43,425 nucleotides of DNA from an uncultured Azohydromonas sp. (GTDB lineage Bacteria > Pseudomonadota > Gammaproteobacteria > Burkholderiales > Burkholderiaceae_C), in contig NZ_CALAOH010000219.1 of NCBI RefSeq assembly GCF_937926365.1, positions 1-43,425 on the forward strand, read 5' to 3'. A program made the position numbers and the translations under genes. Positions 1 through 8,881 of this stretch are shown here, one piece after another (position 1 is the first letter of the stretch; every line of letters begins with the position of its first letter). The notes beneath the pieces are model-generated. The model did not search any database. It worked only from the letters and a program-made list of their open reading frames with translations, and had not been told where the DNA came from.

Positions 1-1682
1 GCGGGAGCGGGCGCGGGGGCCGGGGCGGGGGCGGCCACCGGAGCCGGCGCGGGGGCCGGCTTGGGCGGCGCCATCGGGGCGGGCGTCTCGGGCAGGATGC
101 CCTTGATCACCGGCTCCTGCTTCGGCTTGGTCTTCTCGCGCCGCGTGATCCCGACCTCGTCGTCGGGCTCCTCGATCATCGTGTAGCTGGCCTGCAGGTT
201 CTCCAGGCGCGGATCGTCGTGGCGCAGCCGCTCCAGCTTGTAGTTGGGCGTCTCCAGGTGCTTGTTGGGCACCAGCAGCACCGTCACGCGCTGCTTGAGC
301 TCGATCTTGGTGATCTCGGTGCGCTTCTCGTTGAGCAGGAAGCTCGTCACCTCCACCGGCACCTGCACGTGCACGGCGGCGGTGTTGTCCTTCATGGACT
401 CCTCCTGAACCATGCGCAGGATCTGTAGCGCCGAGGACTCGGTGTCGCGGATGTGGCCCGTGCCGTTGCAGCGCGGGCAGGTGATGTGGCTGCCCTCCGA
501 GAGCGCCGGGCGCAGGCGCTGGCGCGAGAGTTCCAGCAGCCCGAACTTGGAGATGGAGCTGAACTGCACGCGGGCGCGGTCCTGGCGCAGCGCGTCGCGC
601 AGCCGCTGCTCGACCTCGCGGCGGTTCTTGGACTCCTCCATGTCGATGAAGTCCACCACGATCAGCCCGCCCAGGTCGCGCAGCCGCATCTGGCGTGCGA
701 TCTCGTCGGCGGCTTCGAGGTTGGTGCGGGTGGCGGTCTCCTCGATGTCGCCGCCGCGCGTGGCGCGCGCGGAGTTGACGTCGATGGCCACCAGCGCCTC
801 GGTGTGGTCGATGACGATGGCGCCGCCGGAGGGCAGGTTCACCGTGCGGGCGAAGGCCGTCTCGATCTGGTGCTCGATCTGAAAGCGGCTGAACAGCGGC
901 GCGTCATCGCGGTAGCGCTTCACACGCGGTGCCATCTCGGGCATCACGTGGTTCATGAACTGCTGCGCCTGCTCGTAGATGTCGTCGGTGTCGATCAGGA
1001 TCTCGCCGACGTCCGAGGTGAAGTAGTCGCGGATGGCGCGGATGACGAGCGAGCTCTCCTGGTAGATCAGGAACGCGCCCTTGCCCGCCTGGGCGGCGCC
1101 GTCGATGGCGCTCCAGAGCTTGAGCATGTAGTTGAGGTCCCACTGCAACTCGGCCACGGTGCGGCCGATGCCGGCGGTGCGGGCGATGAGGCTCATGCCC
1201 TTGGGATGGTCCAGCTGGTCCATCGCCTCCTTGAGCTCCTCGCGGTCCTCGCCCTCGATGCGCCGGCTCACGCCGCCGCCGCGCGGGTTGTTGGGCATGA
1301 GCACCAGGTAGCGCCCGGCCAGGCTGATGAAGGTGGTCAGCGCCGCGCCCTTGTTGCCGCGTTCTTCCTTTTCCACCTGCACCAGGAGTTCCTGGCCTTC
1401 GCGGATCACGTCGCTGATGCGCGCGTTCTTGACCTCGGCGCCTTCCTTGAAGTACTGGCGCGAGATCTCCTTGAACGGCAGGAAGCCGTGGCGGTCCTCG
1501 CCGTAGTCGACGAAACAGGCTTCCAGCGAAGGCTCGACGCGCGTGACGACGGCCTTGTAGATGTTGCCTTTCCGCTGCTCGCGGCCTTCGATCTCGGTTT
1601 CGAAGTCGAGCAGCTTCTGGCCGTCGACGATGGCCAGCCGCCGCTCTTCGGGCTGCGTGGCGTTGATCAGCATGCGCTTCAT
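1..1682 (-). CDS. rne: Ribonuclease E, C-terminus cut by window edge
   Basis: Endoribonuclease that processes rRNA and tRNA precursors and starts mRNA decay as the scaffold of the degradosome. The start is the ATG at 1682; the N-terminus MKRMLINATQPEE is typical of the family. An S1 RNA-binding domain spans about residues 37-118. The DNase I-like domain carries the two metal-binding aspartates, D301 in EALVAIDVNS and D344 in GLIVVDFIDM. The Zn-link CPRCNGTGH (C402, C405) identifies RNase E/G and supports tetramer formation. From about residue 530 the protein becomes a proline/alanine-rich tail that runs off the window, which fits RNase E (unstructured C-terminal half) better than the shorter RNase G. 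It is transcribed divergently from rluC, as is usual in Burkholderiales. Confidence 0.97.
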   Translation of the reverse strand, partial: MKRMLINATQPEERRLAIVDGQKLLDFETEIEGREQRKGNIYKAVVTRVEPSLEACFVDYGEDRHGFLPFKEISRQYFKEGAEVKNARISDVIREGQELLVQVEKEERGNKGAALTTFISLAGRYLVLMPNNPRGGGVSRRIEGEDREELKEAMDQLDHPKGMSLIARTAGIGRTVAELQWDLNYMLKLWSAIDGAAQAGKGAFLIYQESSLVIRAIRDYFTSDVGEILIDTDDIYEQAQQFMNHVMPEMAPRVKRYRDDAPLFSRFQIEHQIETAFARTVNLPSGGAIVIDHTEALVAIDVNSARATRGGDIEETATRTNLEAADEIARQMRLRDLGGLIVVDFIDMEESKNRREVEQRLRDALRQDRARVQFSSISKFGLLELSRQRLRPALSEGSHITCPRCNGTGHIRDTESSALQILRMVQEESMKDNTAAVHVQVPVEVTSFLLNEKRTEITKIELKQRVTVLLVPNKHLETPNYKLERLRHDDPRLENLQASYTMIEEPDDEVGITRREKTKPKQEPVIKGILPETPAPMAPPKPAPAPAPVAAPAPAPAPAP

Positions 1683-2240
1683 GGGCACTCCCGCGGCCGC
1701 TCCACGCAGCCGCCTCTCTTTAGCAGCGCCGCCCATGTCCTCCATGGGCGGCTGTCCGATGCACGAGAGAACGTGGAAGAAGCGTCGGTCAGGAATCGCC
1801 CGGGGCCGCCATCAAGCAGGTGCCTGGCACGGCAGCGGGGCTGCGTGCGGCACAACAGCAAAACAAGCACCGAAGACGCATCTCCGCGGCCCGTCGCTAC
1901 CGGCGACAGGCAGGCCGGTGGCGACCGCGCCGGTATCCCGGGGTCGCTCAACGGTCAGTTCGAGGGGAGACGGCGACAACATGCGCACGGTCACTGGACG
2001 CGGGGACAAGGCCCTGCAGGCCTCGCACCCTTGAAAACCTTGTTCGGTCCCTGCCACACGGCAGGGGGGTTGCTTCTTCTACGGTGTCTCTTCCGCTGTA
2101 CCGGGCCGGCTGCCGGGTCACTTGGGGACCGGGCCCGCCGCCGGGCAATCGCGTTGCATCACCGGGTTTTTGCGCTTGCGCGCAGCCGGTGCATGTTGCA
2201 GTGCCAGTAAACTCTGAAAAATCAAGCACTTACAACACAC
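1683..2240 (-). promoter_or_regulatory. Long 5' leader region of rne and shared rne/rluC intergenic region
   Basis: About 560 bases without a convincing gene separate the two divergent genes. On the minus strand a perfect 7-bp stem with a 4-base loop (2049-2066, CCCTGCC/GGCAGGG) lies in what would be the rne leader. Long structured leaders that let RNase E control its own mRNA are known from enterobacteria; the same role here is inference. The short open frames in this stretch show no recognisable protein and probably arise from base composition. No clear promoter for rluC was found. Confidence 0.5.
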
Positions 2241-3254
2241 ATGGGCCGACGCATTATAGGCGCCAATTCCGCAGCCACGCAGCCGGCTGTCAAGACCCCG
2301 AACGTTGCGCCCGCCCCGAGCGTGCAGCGTCTCACGGTGGACGAGGGCTCGCAGGGCCAGCGCCTGGACAACTTCCTGCTGCGCGTGCTCAAGGGCGTGC
2401 CCAAGACGCACGTCTACCGCGTCATCCGCTCGGGCGAGGTGCGCATCAACAAGGGCCGCGCCAGCGCCGACACGCGGCTAGAGATCGGCGACGAGGTGCG
2501 CGTGCCGCCGGTGCGGCTGCCCGCGCCCACGGCCGCGCCACCGGTGCCCGCGCGCGAATTCCCGGTGTTGTTCGAGGACGAGCACCTGCTGGTCATCGAC
2601 AAGCCCGCCGGCGTGGCCGTGCACGGCGGCTCCGGCGTGAGCTTCGGCGTGATCGAGCAGCTGCGCCGCGCGCGGCCCGGGGCGAAATTCCTGGAACTGG
2701 TGCATCGGCTGGACAAGGAGACCTCCGGGCTGCTGCTCATCGCCAAGAAGCGCAGCGCGCTGACTTCGCTGCAGGACCAGTTCCGCGCCCGCGACACGGG
2801 CAAGACCTACGCCGCACTGGTGGCGGGCGCCTGGCCGGAGAAGAAGAAGGTCATCGACGTCGCTCTTCATAAATACCTCGACGCCGCCGGCGAGCGCCGC
2901 GTGCGTGCCGTGGACGCCGACCACGCCGAGGGGCGCCGCTCCATCTCGCTGGTGCGCATCGTCCAGCGCTTCCAGAAGTTCACGCTGCTGGACGTGACCA
3001 TCAAGACCGGACGCACGCACCAGATCCGCGTGCACCTGGCCAACGAGGGCTGCCCGATCGCGGGCGACGACAAGTACGGCGACTTCGCCCTCAACCACGC
3101 CCTGGCGCGCGGCGAACAGGTGCCGGGGCTGCGTTTCGAGCGCATGTTCCTGCACGCGCGGCGCCTGGCCTTCGACCATCCTGCCACCGCCCAACGCATC
3201 GAGCTCGAAGCGCCGCTGCCGCCGGAGTGCGTGCGCCTGCTGGAACATCTCTGA
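2241..3254 (+). CDS. rluC: 23S rRNA pseudouridine synthase RluC
   Basis: Converts uridines in 23S rRNA (955, 2504 and 2580 in E. coli numbering) to pseudouridine. Of 337 residues, about 38-100 form an S4 RNA-binding domain (QRLDNFLLRVLKG, then VYRVIRSGEVRINKGR). The catalytic domain has the RluA-family motif HRLDKETSGL with catalytic D158. The motif KTGRTHQIRVHL near residue 255 is also typical. The ATG at 2241 has no visible Shine-Dalgarno sequence and the first 28 residues are low in conservation-type content, so a GTG around codon 28 is a possible alternative start. RluC is preferred over RluD because of the S4 start and the neighbourhood: divergent from rne and followed by an HAD phosphatase. 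Confidence 0.9.
   Translation: MGRRIIGANSAATQPAVKTPNVAPAPSVQRLTVDEGSQGQRLDNFLLRVLKGVPKTHVYRVIRSGEVRINKGRASADTRLEIGDEVRVPPVRLPAPTAAPPVPAREFPVLFEDEHLLVIDKPAGVAVHGGSGVSFGVIEQLRRARPGAKFLELVHRLDKETSGLLLIAKKRSALTSLQDQFRARDTGKTYAALVAGAWPEKKKVIDVALHKYLDAAGERRVRAVDADHAEGRRSISLVRIVQRFQKFTLLDVTIKTGRTHQIRVHLANEGCPIAGDDKYGDFALNHALARGEQVPGLRFERMFLHARRLAFDHPATAQRIELEAPLPPECVRLLEHL
2253..2258 (-). promoter_or_regulatory. Candidate -10 element (TATAAT) for rne
   Basis: A perfect TATAAT lies on the minus strand. It would start the rne transcript near 2246 and give a leader of about 560 nt. No good -35 lies at 16-18 bp; a TTGACA at 2293-2288 is too far (29 bp). The element sits inside the first codons of rluC as annotated, so either the promoter overlaps the coding region or rluC starts further downstream. 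Confidence 0.4.
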
Positions 3255-3292
3255 CGGCCAAGCCGCCGCCATCAACCCTGCTTCACGCCCCC

Positions 3293-3955
3293 ATGAACCT
3301 GCCTCGCCGCTTTGATCTGATCGTCTTCGACTGGGACGGCACGCTCTTCGACTCCACGGCGCTGATCGTGCGCTGCATCCAGGACGCCTGTGCCGACCTG
3401 GGCGTGCCGGTGCCTTCCAACGAGGCCGCGGCCTATGTCATCGGCCTGGGGCTGCAGGACGCACTGCGCCAAGCCGTGCCGGGGCTGGAGCCCGCGAGCT
3501 ATCCGGCGCTGGCGCAGCGCTACCGCCACCACTATTTCGCGCGCCAGCACGAGCTCAGCCTCTTCGAGGGTGCGCTGGAGATGCTGCAGGCGCTCAAGGC
3601 ACGCCACCACTGGATGGCCGTGGCCACCGGCAAGGCCCGGCGCGGGTTGGACGAGGCGCTGGCGCATTCGCAGCTCGCGGGCATCTTCGACGGCACCCGC
3701 ACCGCCGACGAGACCGCCTCCAAGCCCGACCCGCGCATGCTGCTGGAGCTCATGCGCGAGTTCGGCGCCGAGCCCGAGCGCACGCTGATGATCGGGGATA
3801 CCACGCACGACCTGCAGCTGGCGCTCAATGCCGGCACGCCCAGCCTGGCCGTGAGCTACGGCGCGCACTCGCACGAGGCCTTCGACGCCTACGGGCCGCT
3901 GGCGGTGCTGCACTCCACGGCCGAGCTGCACCGCTGGCTGATCGACCATGCCTGA
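3293..3955 (+). CDS. HAD-superfamily phosphatase, phosphoglycolate phosphatase-like
   Basis: A 220-residue HAD hydrolase of the Gph/PGP type. Motif I is FDWDGTLFDS with nucleophile D13 and acid D15; motif III lysine lies in SKPDPRML; motif IV is MIGDTTHD. An all-helical cap domain (about residues 18-90) separates motifs I and II, as in subfamily IA. The true substrate cannot be read from sequence; phosphoglycolate or another small sugar or nucleotide phosphate is likely. The ATG at 3293 was chosen because the core begins right after it (MNLPRRFDLIVFDWDG); the reading frame is open further upstream but without family features. It sits 38 bp after rluC and overlaps the Rieske gene by 8 bp, so the four genes probably form one transcript. 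Confidence 0.88.
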   Translation: MNLPRRFDLIVFDWDGTLFDSTALIVRCIQDACADLGVPVPSNEAAAYVIGLGLQDALRQAVPGLEPASYPALAQRYRHHYFARQHELSLFEGALEMLQALKARHHWMAVATGKARRGLDEALAHSQLAGIFDGTRTADETASKPDPRMLLELMREFGAEPERTLMIGDTTHDLQLALNAGTPSLAVSYGAHSHEAFDAYGPLAVLHSTAELHRWLIDHA

Positions 3956-4370
3956 GCCAGGGCCGGCTGCCGAGACCACGCCGCTGCGCCTGTGCGCCGG
4001 CGCCGACCTGGCCGAGAAAGGCAAGGCGCTGGTGTTCGACGTGCTGCTGTGGGGCCAGCCCGCGCGCGCCTTCGCGTTGCGCTTCGACGGGCGCGTGGTG
4101 GCCTACATCAACCGCTGCGCCCACGTGCCGGTGGAGATGGACTGGCAGCCCGGCGAGTTCCTGGACAGCAGCCGGGAGTGGATCCTGTGCTCCATCCACG
4201 GCGCGGCCTACGAGCCGGCCACGGGGCGCTGCGTGGGCGGACCGTGCGGGCGAGGGCGGCTGCGGGCGCTGCGCGTCGAGGAACGGGGCTCGCAGGTGTA
4301 TTGGTATCCTTGTGCGGCCGTCCGGCCGCCCTTGCCGGCTGAACCTTCTGCAGAGAGCTCCCCACCATGA
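3948..4370 (+). CDS. Rieske [2Fe-2S] domain protein
   Basis: A 140-residue soluble protein with a single Rieske fold. Cluster ligands are C57 and H59 (CAHVP) and C81 and H84 (CSIHG). The spacing between the two halves is 21 residues, longer than the usual 15-17 but common for this standalone type. It has no signal peptide or membrane segment, so it should be cytoplasmic. Members of this family accompany rluC, an HAD phosphatase and an S49 peptidase in many Burkholderiales, but their partner and role are not established. It overlaps the upstream gene by 8 bp and the downstream gene by 4 bp (ATGA), which suggests translational coupling. Confidence 0.85.
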   Translation: MPEPGPAAETTPLRLCAGADLAEKGKALVFDVLLWGQPARAFALRFDGRVVAYINRCAHVPVEMDWQPGEFLDSSREWILCSIHGAAYEPATGRCVGGPCGRGRLRALRVEERGSQVYWYPCAAVRPPLPAEPSAESSPP

Positions 4371-5368
4371 ACGACGAAGCCCGGCCCGGCGATGTGCCGG
4401 ATACACCGCCCACGCCGCCGCGCGAGGCCGCCCCGCCGCCGCGCGCGAGCTACGAGGCCGTGATGGAACAGGTGGCGCGCGAGTTCGTGCGTGAGCGTCG
4501 CAGCGAGCGGCGCTGGCGCATCTTCTTTCGCCTGGCCTGGCTGGGCCTGTTCCTGGCCATTGCTTGGGCGCTGCTGGTGCAGCGCTCGCACGTGGCCGGG
4601 CCCAGCGGCGTCCCGCACACGGCGCTGATCGAGGTGCGCGGCGAGATCGCCGTGGACACCGAAGCCAACGCCGAGGACATCGTCGCCGCGCTGCGCACCG
4701 CCTTCGAGGACCGTGCCGCGCAGGCCGTGGTGCTGCGCATCAACAGCCCCGGCGGCTCGCCGGTGCAGGCCGGGATCATCAACGACGAGATCCGCCGCCT
4801 CAAGGCACTGCACAAGAAGCCGGTCTATGCCGTGGTGGAGGAGATGTGCGCTTCCGGCGCCTACTACATCGCCGTGGCTGCCGACGAGATCTTCGTGGAC
4901 AAGGCCAGCCTGGTGGGCTCCATCGGCGTGCTCATGGACGGCTTCGGCTTCACCGGGCTGATGGACAAGCTCGGCATCGAGCGGCGGCTGCTCACCGCGG
5001 GCGACAACAAGGGCATGCTCGACCCCTTCTCGCCGCAGAACCCGCAGCAGCGCGCCTTCGCGCAGGCCATGATCGACCAGATCCACCAGCAGTTCATCAA
5101 GGTCGTCAAGGACGGCCGCGGCGAGCGGCTCAAGGAAACGCCGCAGACCTTCTCGGGCCTGTTCTGGAACGGCGAGGACGCCGTGGCGCAAGGCCTGGCC
5201 GACCACTTCGGCAACCTCGACCACGTCGCGCGCGAGGTGGTCAAGGCCGAGGAGGTCATCGACTACACGCCCAAGGAGAACGTGGCCGAACGCCTGGCCA
5301 AGCGCTTCGGCGCAGCCGTCGGCGCCGGCGCGGTGCGCGCGCTGCAGACCTCGGTGCAGCTGCGCTGA
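4367..5368 (+). CDS. sppA: S49-family signal peptide peptidase (SppA-like), membrane-anchored
   Basis: A 333-residue serine protease that would cleave signal peptides or other membrane-embedded fragments. A cytoplasmic, proline-rich N-terminus precedes one membrane anchor at about residues 52-71. The ClpP-like core has INSPGGSP (125-132), the nucleophile S163 in MCASGAYYIA and the general base lysine K215 in AGDNKGML. This is the short single-domain form, like Bacillus SppA, rather than the 67-kDa E. coli form. The ATG overlaps the Rieske stop by 4 bp. Little resembling a terminator follows; 97 bp of non-coding DNA separates it from the next gene. Confidence 0.9.
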   Translation: MNDEARPGDVPDTPPTPPREAAPPPRASYEAVMEQVAREFVRERRSERRWRIFFRLAWLGLFLAIAWALLVQRSHVAGPSGVPHTALIEVRGEIAVDTEANAEDIVAALRTAFEDRAAQAVVLRINSPGGSPVQAGIINDEIRRLKALHKKPVYAVVEEMCASGAYYIAVAADEIFVDKASLVGSIGVLMDGFGFTGLMDKLGIERRLLTAGDNKGMLDPFSPQNPQQRAFAQAMIDQIHQQFIKVVKDGRGERLKETPQTFSGLFWNGEDAVAQGLADHFGNLDHVAREVVKAEEVIDYTPKENVAERLAKRFGAAVGAGAVRALQTSVQLR

Positions 5369-5465
5369 GCCGCGGTCGCCGCCACGAGGTCCGGCCAATG
5401 CGGGGACACGCCATCGACGCGGCCGGGAGGCCCGAAGGCCTCGGGCTGGGCCAACGCCGCCAGCC

Positions 5466-6143
5466 ATGCGTTTGCTGATCGTCGAGGACGACGCCCAGCT
5501 CGGCGAGGCGCTGGCCGCGGGCCTGCGCCAGGTCGGCCACACGGTGGACTGGTTCCGCGACGGAGCGCAGGCCGACGCCGCGCTGGACGCCACTGACTAT
5601 GACGCGCTGGTGCTCGACCTGGGCCTCCCTGGCGCCGACGGCATGGAGTGGCTGCGCCGCTGGCGCGGGAAAAGGAATCTGGCGCTGCCGGTGCTGATCC
5701 TCACCGCGCGCGACGGCGTCGAGCAGCGCATCGCCGGCCTGGACGCCGGTGCCGACGACTACCTCATCAAGCCGATCTCGATCGACGAGCTCGCGGCCCG
5801 GCTGCGTGCCCTGCTGCGCCGGGCCACGGGCCGCACCCAGGAGGTGTGGACCCACGGCGCGCTGAGCTACGAGCCGGCCACGCGGCAGGTGCTCTGGCGC
5901 GGTGCGCCGGTCAGGCTCACCGGCCGCGAGCTCACGCTGCTGGAAGTGCTGCTGATGCATCCGCAGCGCGTGCTGTCCAAGGCGCAGTTGCGCGAGAAGC
6001 TCTACGACTGGGACGACGCCGGGCCCGAGAGCAACGCGCTGGAGGTCCACGTGCACAACCTGCGCCGCAAGATCCATCCCGGCGTGGTGCGCACGCTGCA
6101 CGGCGTGGGCTACGCGCTCGGCGCGGCCGAAAGCTTGACGTGA
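5466..6143 (+). CDS. OmpR-family response regulator (QseB/TctD-like)
   Basis: A 225-residue DNA-binding response regulator. The receiver domain (1-115) starts MRLLIVEDD, with phospho-acceptor D51 (LVLDLGLP), T80 and K102 (DYLIKPIS). The C-terminal winged-helix domain (125-222) contains LTGRELTLLEVLL and the typical VEVHVHNLRRK-like stretch. It is followed directly by its sensor kinase with a 4-bp GTGA overlap, so the pair is one operon. QseB and TctD types share this layout; the signal and the targets cannot be told from sequence. The convergent operon downstream is one possible target. Confidence 0.92.
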   Translation: MRLLIVEDDAQLGEALAAGLRQVGHTVDWFRDGAQADAALDATDYDALVLDLGLPGADGMEWLRRWRGKRNLALPVLILTARDGVEQRIAGLDAGADDYLIKPISIDELAARLRALLRRATGRTQEVWTHGALSYEPATRQVLWRGAPVRLTGRELTLLEVLLMHPQRVLSKAQLREKLYDWDDAGPESNALEVHVHNLRRKIHPGVVRTLHGVGYALGAAESLT

Positions 6144-7471
6144 GCCTGCAGCGGCGGCTGCTGGTGGTGCTGCTGCTGTGCGCCCCGCTGGCATGGGCCG
6201 TCGCGCTGCTGGTGTCGGCCAACCGCACGCGCCACGAGGTCAACGAGTTCTTCGACACCAACATCATCCGGCTCGCGCGCCAGGTGCAGGCCACGCTGCG
6301 CAAGGCCGATGCCGCGGGGGCACCGTCCTCGGCGCAGGAGGGCCCTTCGGGCGAAGCCGATCTGCGCGACGCCGCCATCGCGGTCTGGAATGCCCGGGGC
6401 GAGCTGCAGATGGTGGACCGCGAAGGCGCGCGGCTGCCCTACCGGCCCGACGCCGCCGGCTTCGTCGAGCTGACGCTCGACGGCGACGCGTGGCATGTGT
6501 ACTACCTGCAGTCGCCGCGCGGCGACTGGCTGGTCGCCGCCGGGCAGCGCGGCTACGAGCGCGACGAGGTGGTGTGGAACCTGGTCTTCAGCCACCTGCT
6601 GCCCTGGCTGCTGGTGCTGCCGGTGCTGCTGGGCGCCATGGCCTGGGGCGTGCGGCGGGCGCTGGCACCGGTGCGCGGCCTCACGGCCGAGCTGCGCTCC
6701 CGCAACGCCGACGACCTCCAGCCCGTGCCCGTGGACCACGCGCCGCGCGAGCTGCAGCCGTTGCTGGCGGCCATGAACGGGCTGTTCGCGCGCGTGGAGG
6801 CCACACTGGCGCGGGAGCGGCGCTTCACCGCCGATGCGGCGCACGAGCTGCGCACACCGCTGGCGGTGCTGCGCGCGCAGTGGGATGTGCTGCGCCGCGC
6901 CGCCGATCCGGCCGAGCGCGAGCAGGCCCAGGCCCGCCTGGGCGCCGGGCTGGACCGCATGGACCGGCTGGTGACGCAGATGCTGGCGCTGTCGCGCCTG
7001 GAGGCCACCGAGCGGCTGCCGCGCAGCGCGCCGGTGGCGTGGGTGCCGGTCGTGGAGCAGGTCATGGGCGACGTGCTGGCACTGGCCGAGCGGCGCGACA
7101 TCGAACTGGCCTGCCACTGGCCGCCGGCGGATGCGCCGGCCTTCCCGCTGCAGGGCGACGTCGACCTGCTGGCCGTGCTGCTGCGCAACCTGCTGGACAA
7201 CGCCGTGCGCTACGCGCCGCGGGGCTCCACGGTGGCGCTGTACTTCGACGCCGGGGAGCTGCGCGTGGAGAACGACGGTCCGCCGCTGCCGGCCCAGGTG
7301 CTGCAGCACTTGGGCGAGCGCTTCCATCGCCTGGACGGGCAGGCCGAGAGCGGCAGCGGCCTGGGCGTGTCGATCGCGCGGCGCATCGCCGCGCTGCACG
7401 GGCTGGCGCTGGCACACGGCACGCGCGCGGACGGCCGTGGCGTGGTGGCGCGGCTGTTCAGGGCGCCTTGA
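6140..7471 (+). CDS. Sensor histidine kinase (QseC/TctE-like)
   Basis: A 443-residue inner-membrane kinase partnered with the preceding regulator. Two membrane segments (about 10-30 and 155-177) flank a periplasmic domain of about 120 residues. A HAMP-like linker follows, then the dimerisation domain with phospho-acceptor H235 in AAHELRTPLAVL, and an HATPase domain with the N-box LLDNAVRYA and G-box GSGLGVSIARR. The GTG start is chosen because it overlaps the regulator's stop codon by 4 bp and places the first membrane helix right after a short positive N-terminus. Its last 14 bases overlap the 3' end of the convergent gene on the other strand. Confidence 0.9.
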   Translation: MSLQRRLLVVLLLCAPLAWAVALLVSANRTRHEVNEFFDTNIIRLARQVQATLRKADAAGAPSSAQEGPSGEADLRDAAIAVWNARGELQMVDREGARLPYRPDAAGFVELTLDGDAWHVYYLQSPRGDWLVAAGQRGYERDEVVWNLVFSHLLPWLLVLPVLLGAMAWGVRRALAPVRGLTAELRSRNADDLQPVPVDHAPRELQPLLAAMNGLFARVEATLARERRFTADAAHELRTPLAVLRAQWDVLRRAADPAEREQAQARLGAGLDRMDRLVTQMLALSRLEATERLPRSAPVAWVPVVEQVMGDVLALAERRDIELACHWPPADAPAFPLQGDVDLLAVLLRNLLDNAVRYAPRGSTVALYFDAGELRVENDGPPLPAQVLQHLGERFHRLDGQAESGSGLGVSIARRIAALHGLALAHGTRADGRGVVARLFRAP

Positions 7472-8096
7472 CCTTGGCCAGCAGCGCGCGCGCCTCCTCG
7501 CGCCGGCCGGTGTCGGCGATCTGGCGGCCCGGCCGCGGCGGCGCCTGCAGCGCCCGCTCCAGGTACGGCGTCGCCTCGTCGGCGTGCTTGGTTTCCACCA
7601 GGTACTCGGCGTAGAAGAAGTTCGGGTCGATGCCCTTGGGATTGATCGTCAGCGCCTTGCGCAGCAGCTCGCCAGCCTTGGCCTTGTCGCCAAAGCCCAG
7701 CGGCCAGCCCGGCACCTTGTAATAGAGCACGCCCAGGCTGTTGTAGGCCGAGCCGTCGAGCACGTTGCCGTCGATCTGGATCGCCTGCTCGTACAGCGCC
7801 TTGGCCTGCTTGGCCAGGGACAGCGCGCCCAGGCCGCCTTTCTCGCCGGCCCAGGAGCTGACGATGATCCCTTCCCACACCAGCGGCTCGCTGCGGCCGG
7901 GGAAGCTCGCGCTGACCTGGTGCGCCTTGGCCGCCAGGGCCTCGAAGCGCTTCTCGCGCTCGGCGGCCGGGGTCTGGTAGCGGATCACCTCCCAGTCGTG
8001 CTGAAGCTCGGTGACGGCGTCGTCCACGGGGGCGGCGGTGGCCAGGACGGGCAGTGCGCCGCACAGGGCCAGCAGGCCCGCAAGGGTCTTGTTCAT
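7458..8096 (-). CDS. Exported TPR-like repeat protein at end of ligase/oxidase operon
   Basis: A 212-residue protein with an N-terminal signal peptide (MNKTLAGLLALCGALPVLATA) and likely cleavage after the A-T-A region, so it should be periplasmic. The mature part is helical with tetratricopeptide-like features: LYEQAIQIDGNVLDGSAYNSL, then LRKALTINPKGIDPNFFYAEY. It resembles periplasmic repeat proteins annotated as TRAP-associated TatT-like components; that link is weak. The start overlaps the stop of the upstream SDR by 4 bp (ATGA), so it is the last cistron of the operon that begins at 11659. It may be a scaffold or binding protein for the pathway; this is inference. Confidence 0.75.
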   Translation of the reverse strand: MNKTLAGLLALCGALPVLATAAPVDDAVTELQHDWEVIRYQTPAAEREKRFEALAAKAHQVSASFPGRSEPLVWEGIIVSSWAGEKGGLGALSLAKQAKALYEQAIQIDGNVLDGSAYNSLGVLYYKVPGWPLGFGDKAKAGELLRKALTINPKGIDPNFFYAEYLVETKHADEATPYLERALQAPPRPGRQIADTGRREEARALLAKVKAP

Positions 8097-8881
8097 GAGG
8101 GTTTTCTTTGGGACAGCGGTTGGGAAGGGAATGCCTGCAGGCTGCGGCGGTGCTGGCGGAAGGAGCCGTCGAACAGGGCGCCGAGCAGGCCGTTCAGGCG
8201 CACGGCCAGGCGCTCGGGGAAACCGATGAAGCGCTCCGCGGCCTCGCTCTCGATGAGCGCCAGCAGCGCCGCGGCGACCGTCTCGGGGCTGTCCATGGCG
8301 GTGCCGGTGGCACGGTTGTAGGCCTCGACCTCGGCGTCGTTGAAGGCGGTGCGCGTGCTGCGCGGGCCCAGGATCTGCACCCGCACCGGGGTGTCGGCCA
8401 GCTCGCGCCGCAGGGCCTCGGCGAAGCCGTGCAGGCCGGCCTTGCTGGCGCCGTAGACCGAGAAGCCCGGCAGCCCGATGCGTCCGAGCGCGGAGCCGAC
8501 GAAGACGAGCTGCGCGTACCGCTGGGCCAGCAACTGTGGCAGCAGCGCCTGCGTCAGCCGCATCGGCGCGAGCAGGTTCAGGTCCAGGACTTCGTCCATG
8601 CGCGACGGCGGCATCCCGGCCAGGGCGCCGAAGCCCGGCACGCCCGCGGCGTGCACCACGATGTTGGGCTGCCACTGCGCAGCGGCCCGGGCCACGGTGG
8701 CGATGCCATCCTCCCGCGCCAGGTCAGCCTGCACCCAGGCGGTGCCCATGGGCAGCGCCGGCATGGCGGAGCGTCCGACCCCCATCACCGCGGCGCCGGA
8801 GCGCAGCAGCGTGCGCGCCATGGCCTGGCCAATGCCGCCGCTGGCGCCGGTCAGCAGCACCCGCGCTTCGGCGGCTTTCAT
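8093..8881 (-). CDS. Short-chain dehydrogenase/reductase in ligase/oxidase operon
   Basis: A 262-residue SDR of the classical type. The cofactor site is TGASGGIG (11-18) and the catalytic triad is S130 (FVGSALG), Y143 and K147 (YGASK). The NAG-like motif is HAAGVPG near residue 77. After the catalytic core there is a C-terminal extension (about 195-262) ending in a basic, poorly conserved-looking tail. Its place between a diiron oxidase and a repeat protein, with 4-bp overlaps on both sides, suggests that it reduces or oxidises the product of the preceding enzymes. The substrate is unknown. Confidence 0.88.
   Translation of the reverse strand: MKAAEARVLLTGASGGIGQAMARTLLRSGAAVMGVGRSAMPALPMGTAWVQADLAREDGIATVARAAAQWQPNIVVHAAGVPGFGALAGMPPSRMDEVLDLNLLAPMRLTQALLPQLLAQRYAQLVFVGSALGRIGLPGFSVYGASKAGLHGFAEALRRELADTPVRVQILGPRSTRTAFNDAEVEAYNRATGTAMDSPETVAAALLALIESEAAERFIGFPERLAVRLNGLLGALFDGSFRQHRRSLQAFPSQPLSQRKPS

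Noticed and set aside
453..2210. Long open frame of 585 codons on plus, opposite rne
   Set aside because: Composition of the product (Ala/Val/Leu/Gln/His-rich, no domain) is that of the antisense of a high-G+C gene; the minus strand encodes clear RNase E.
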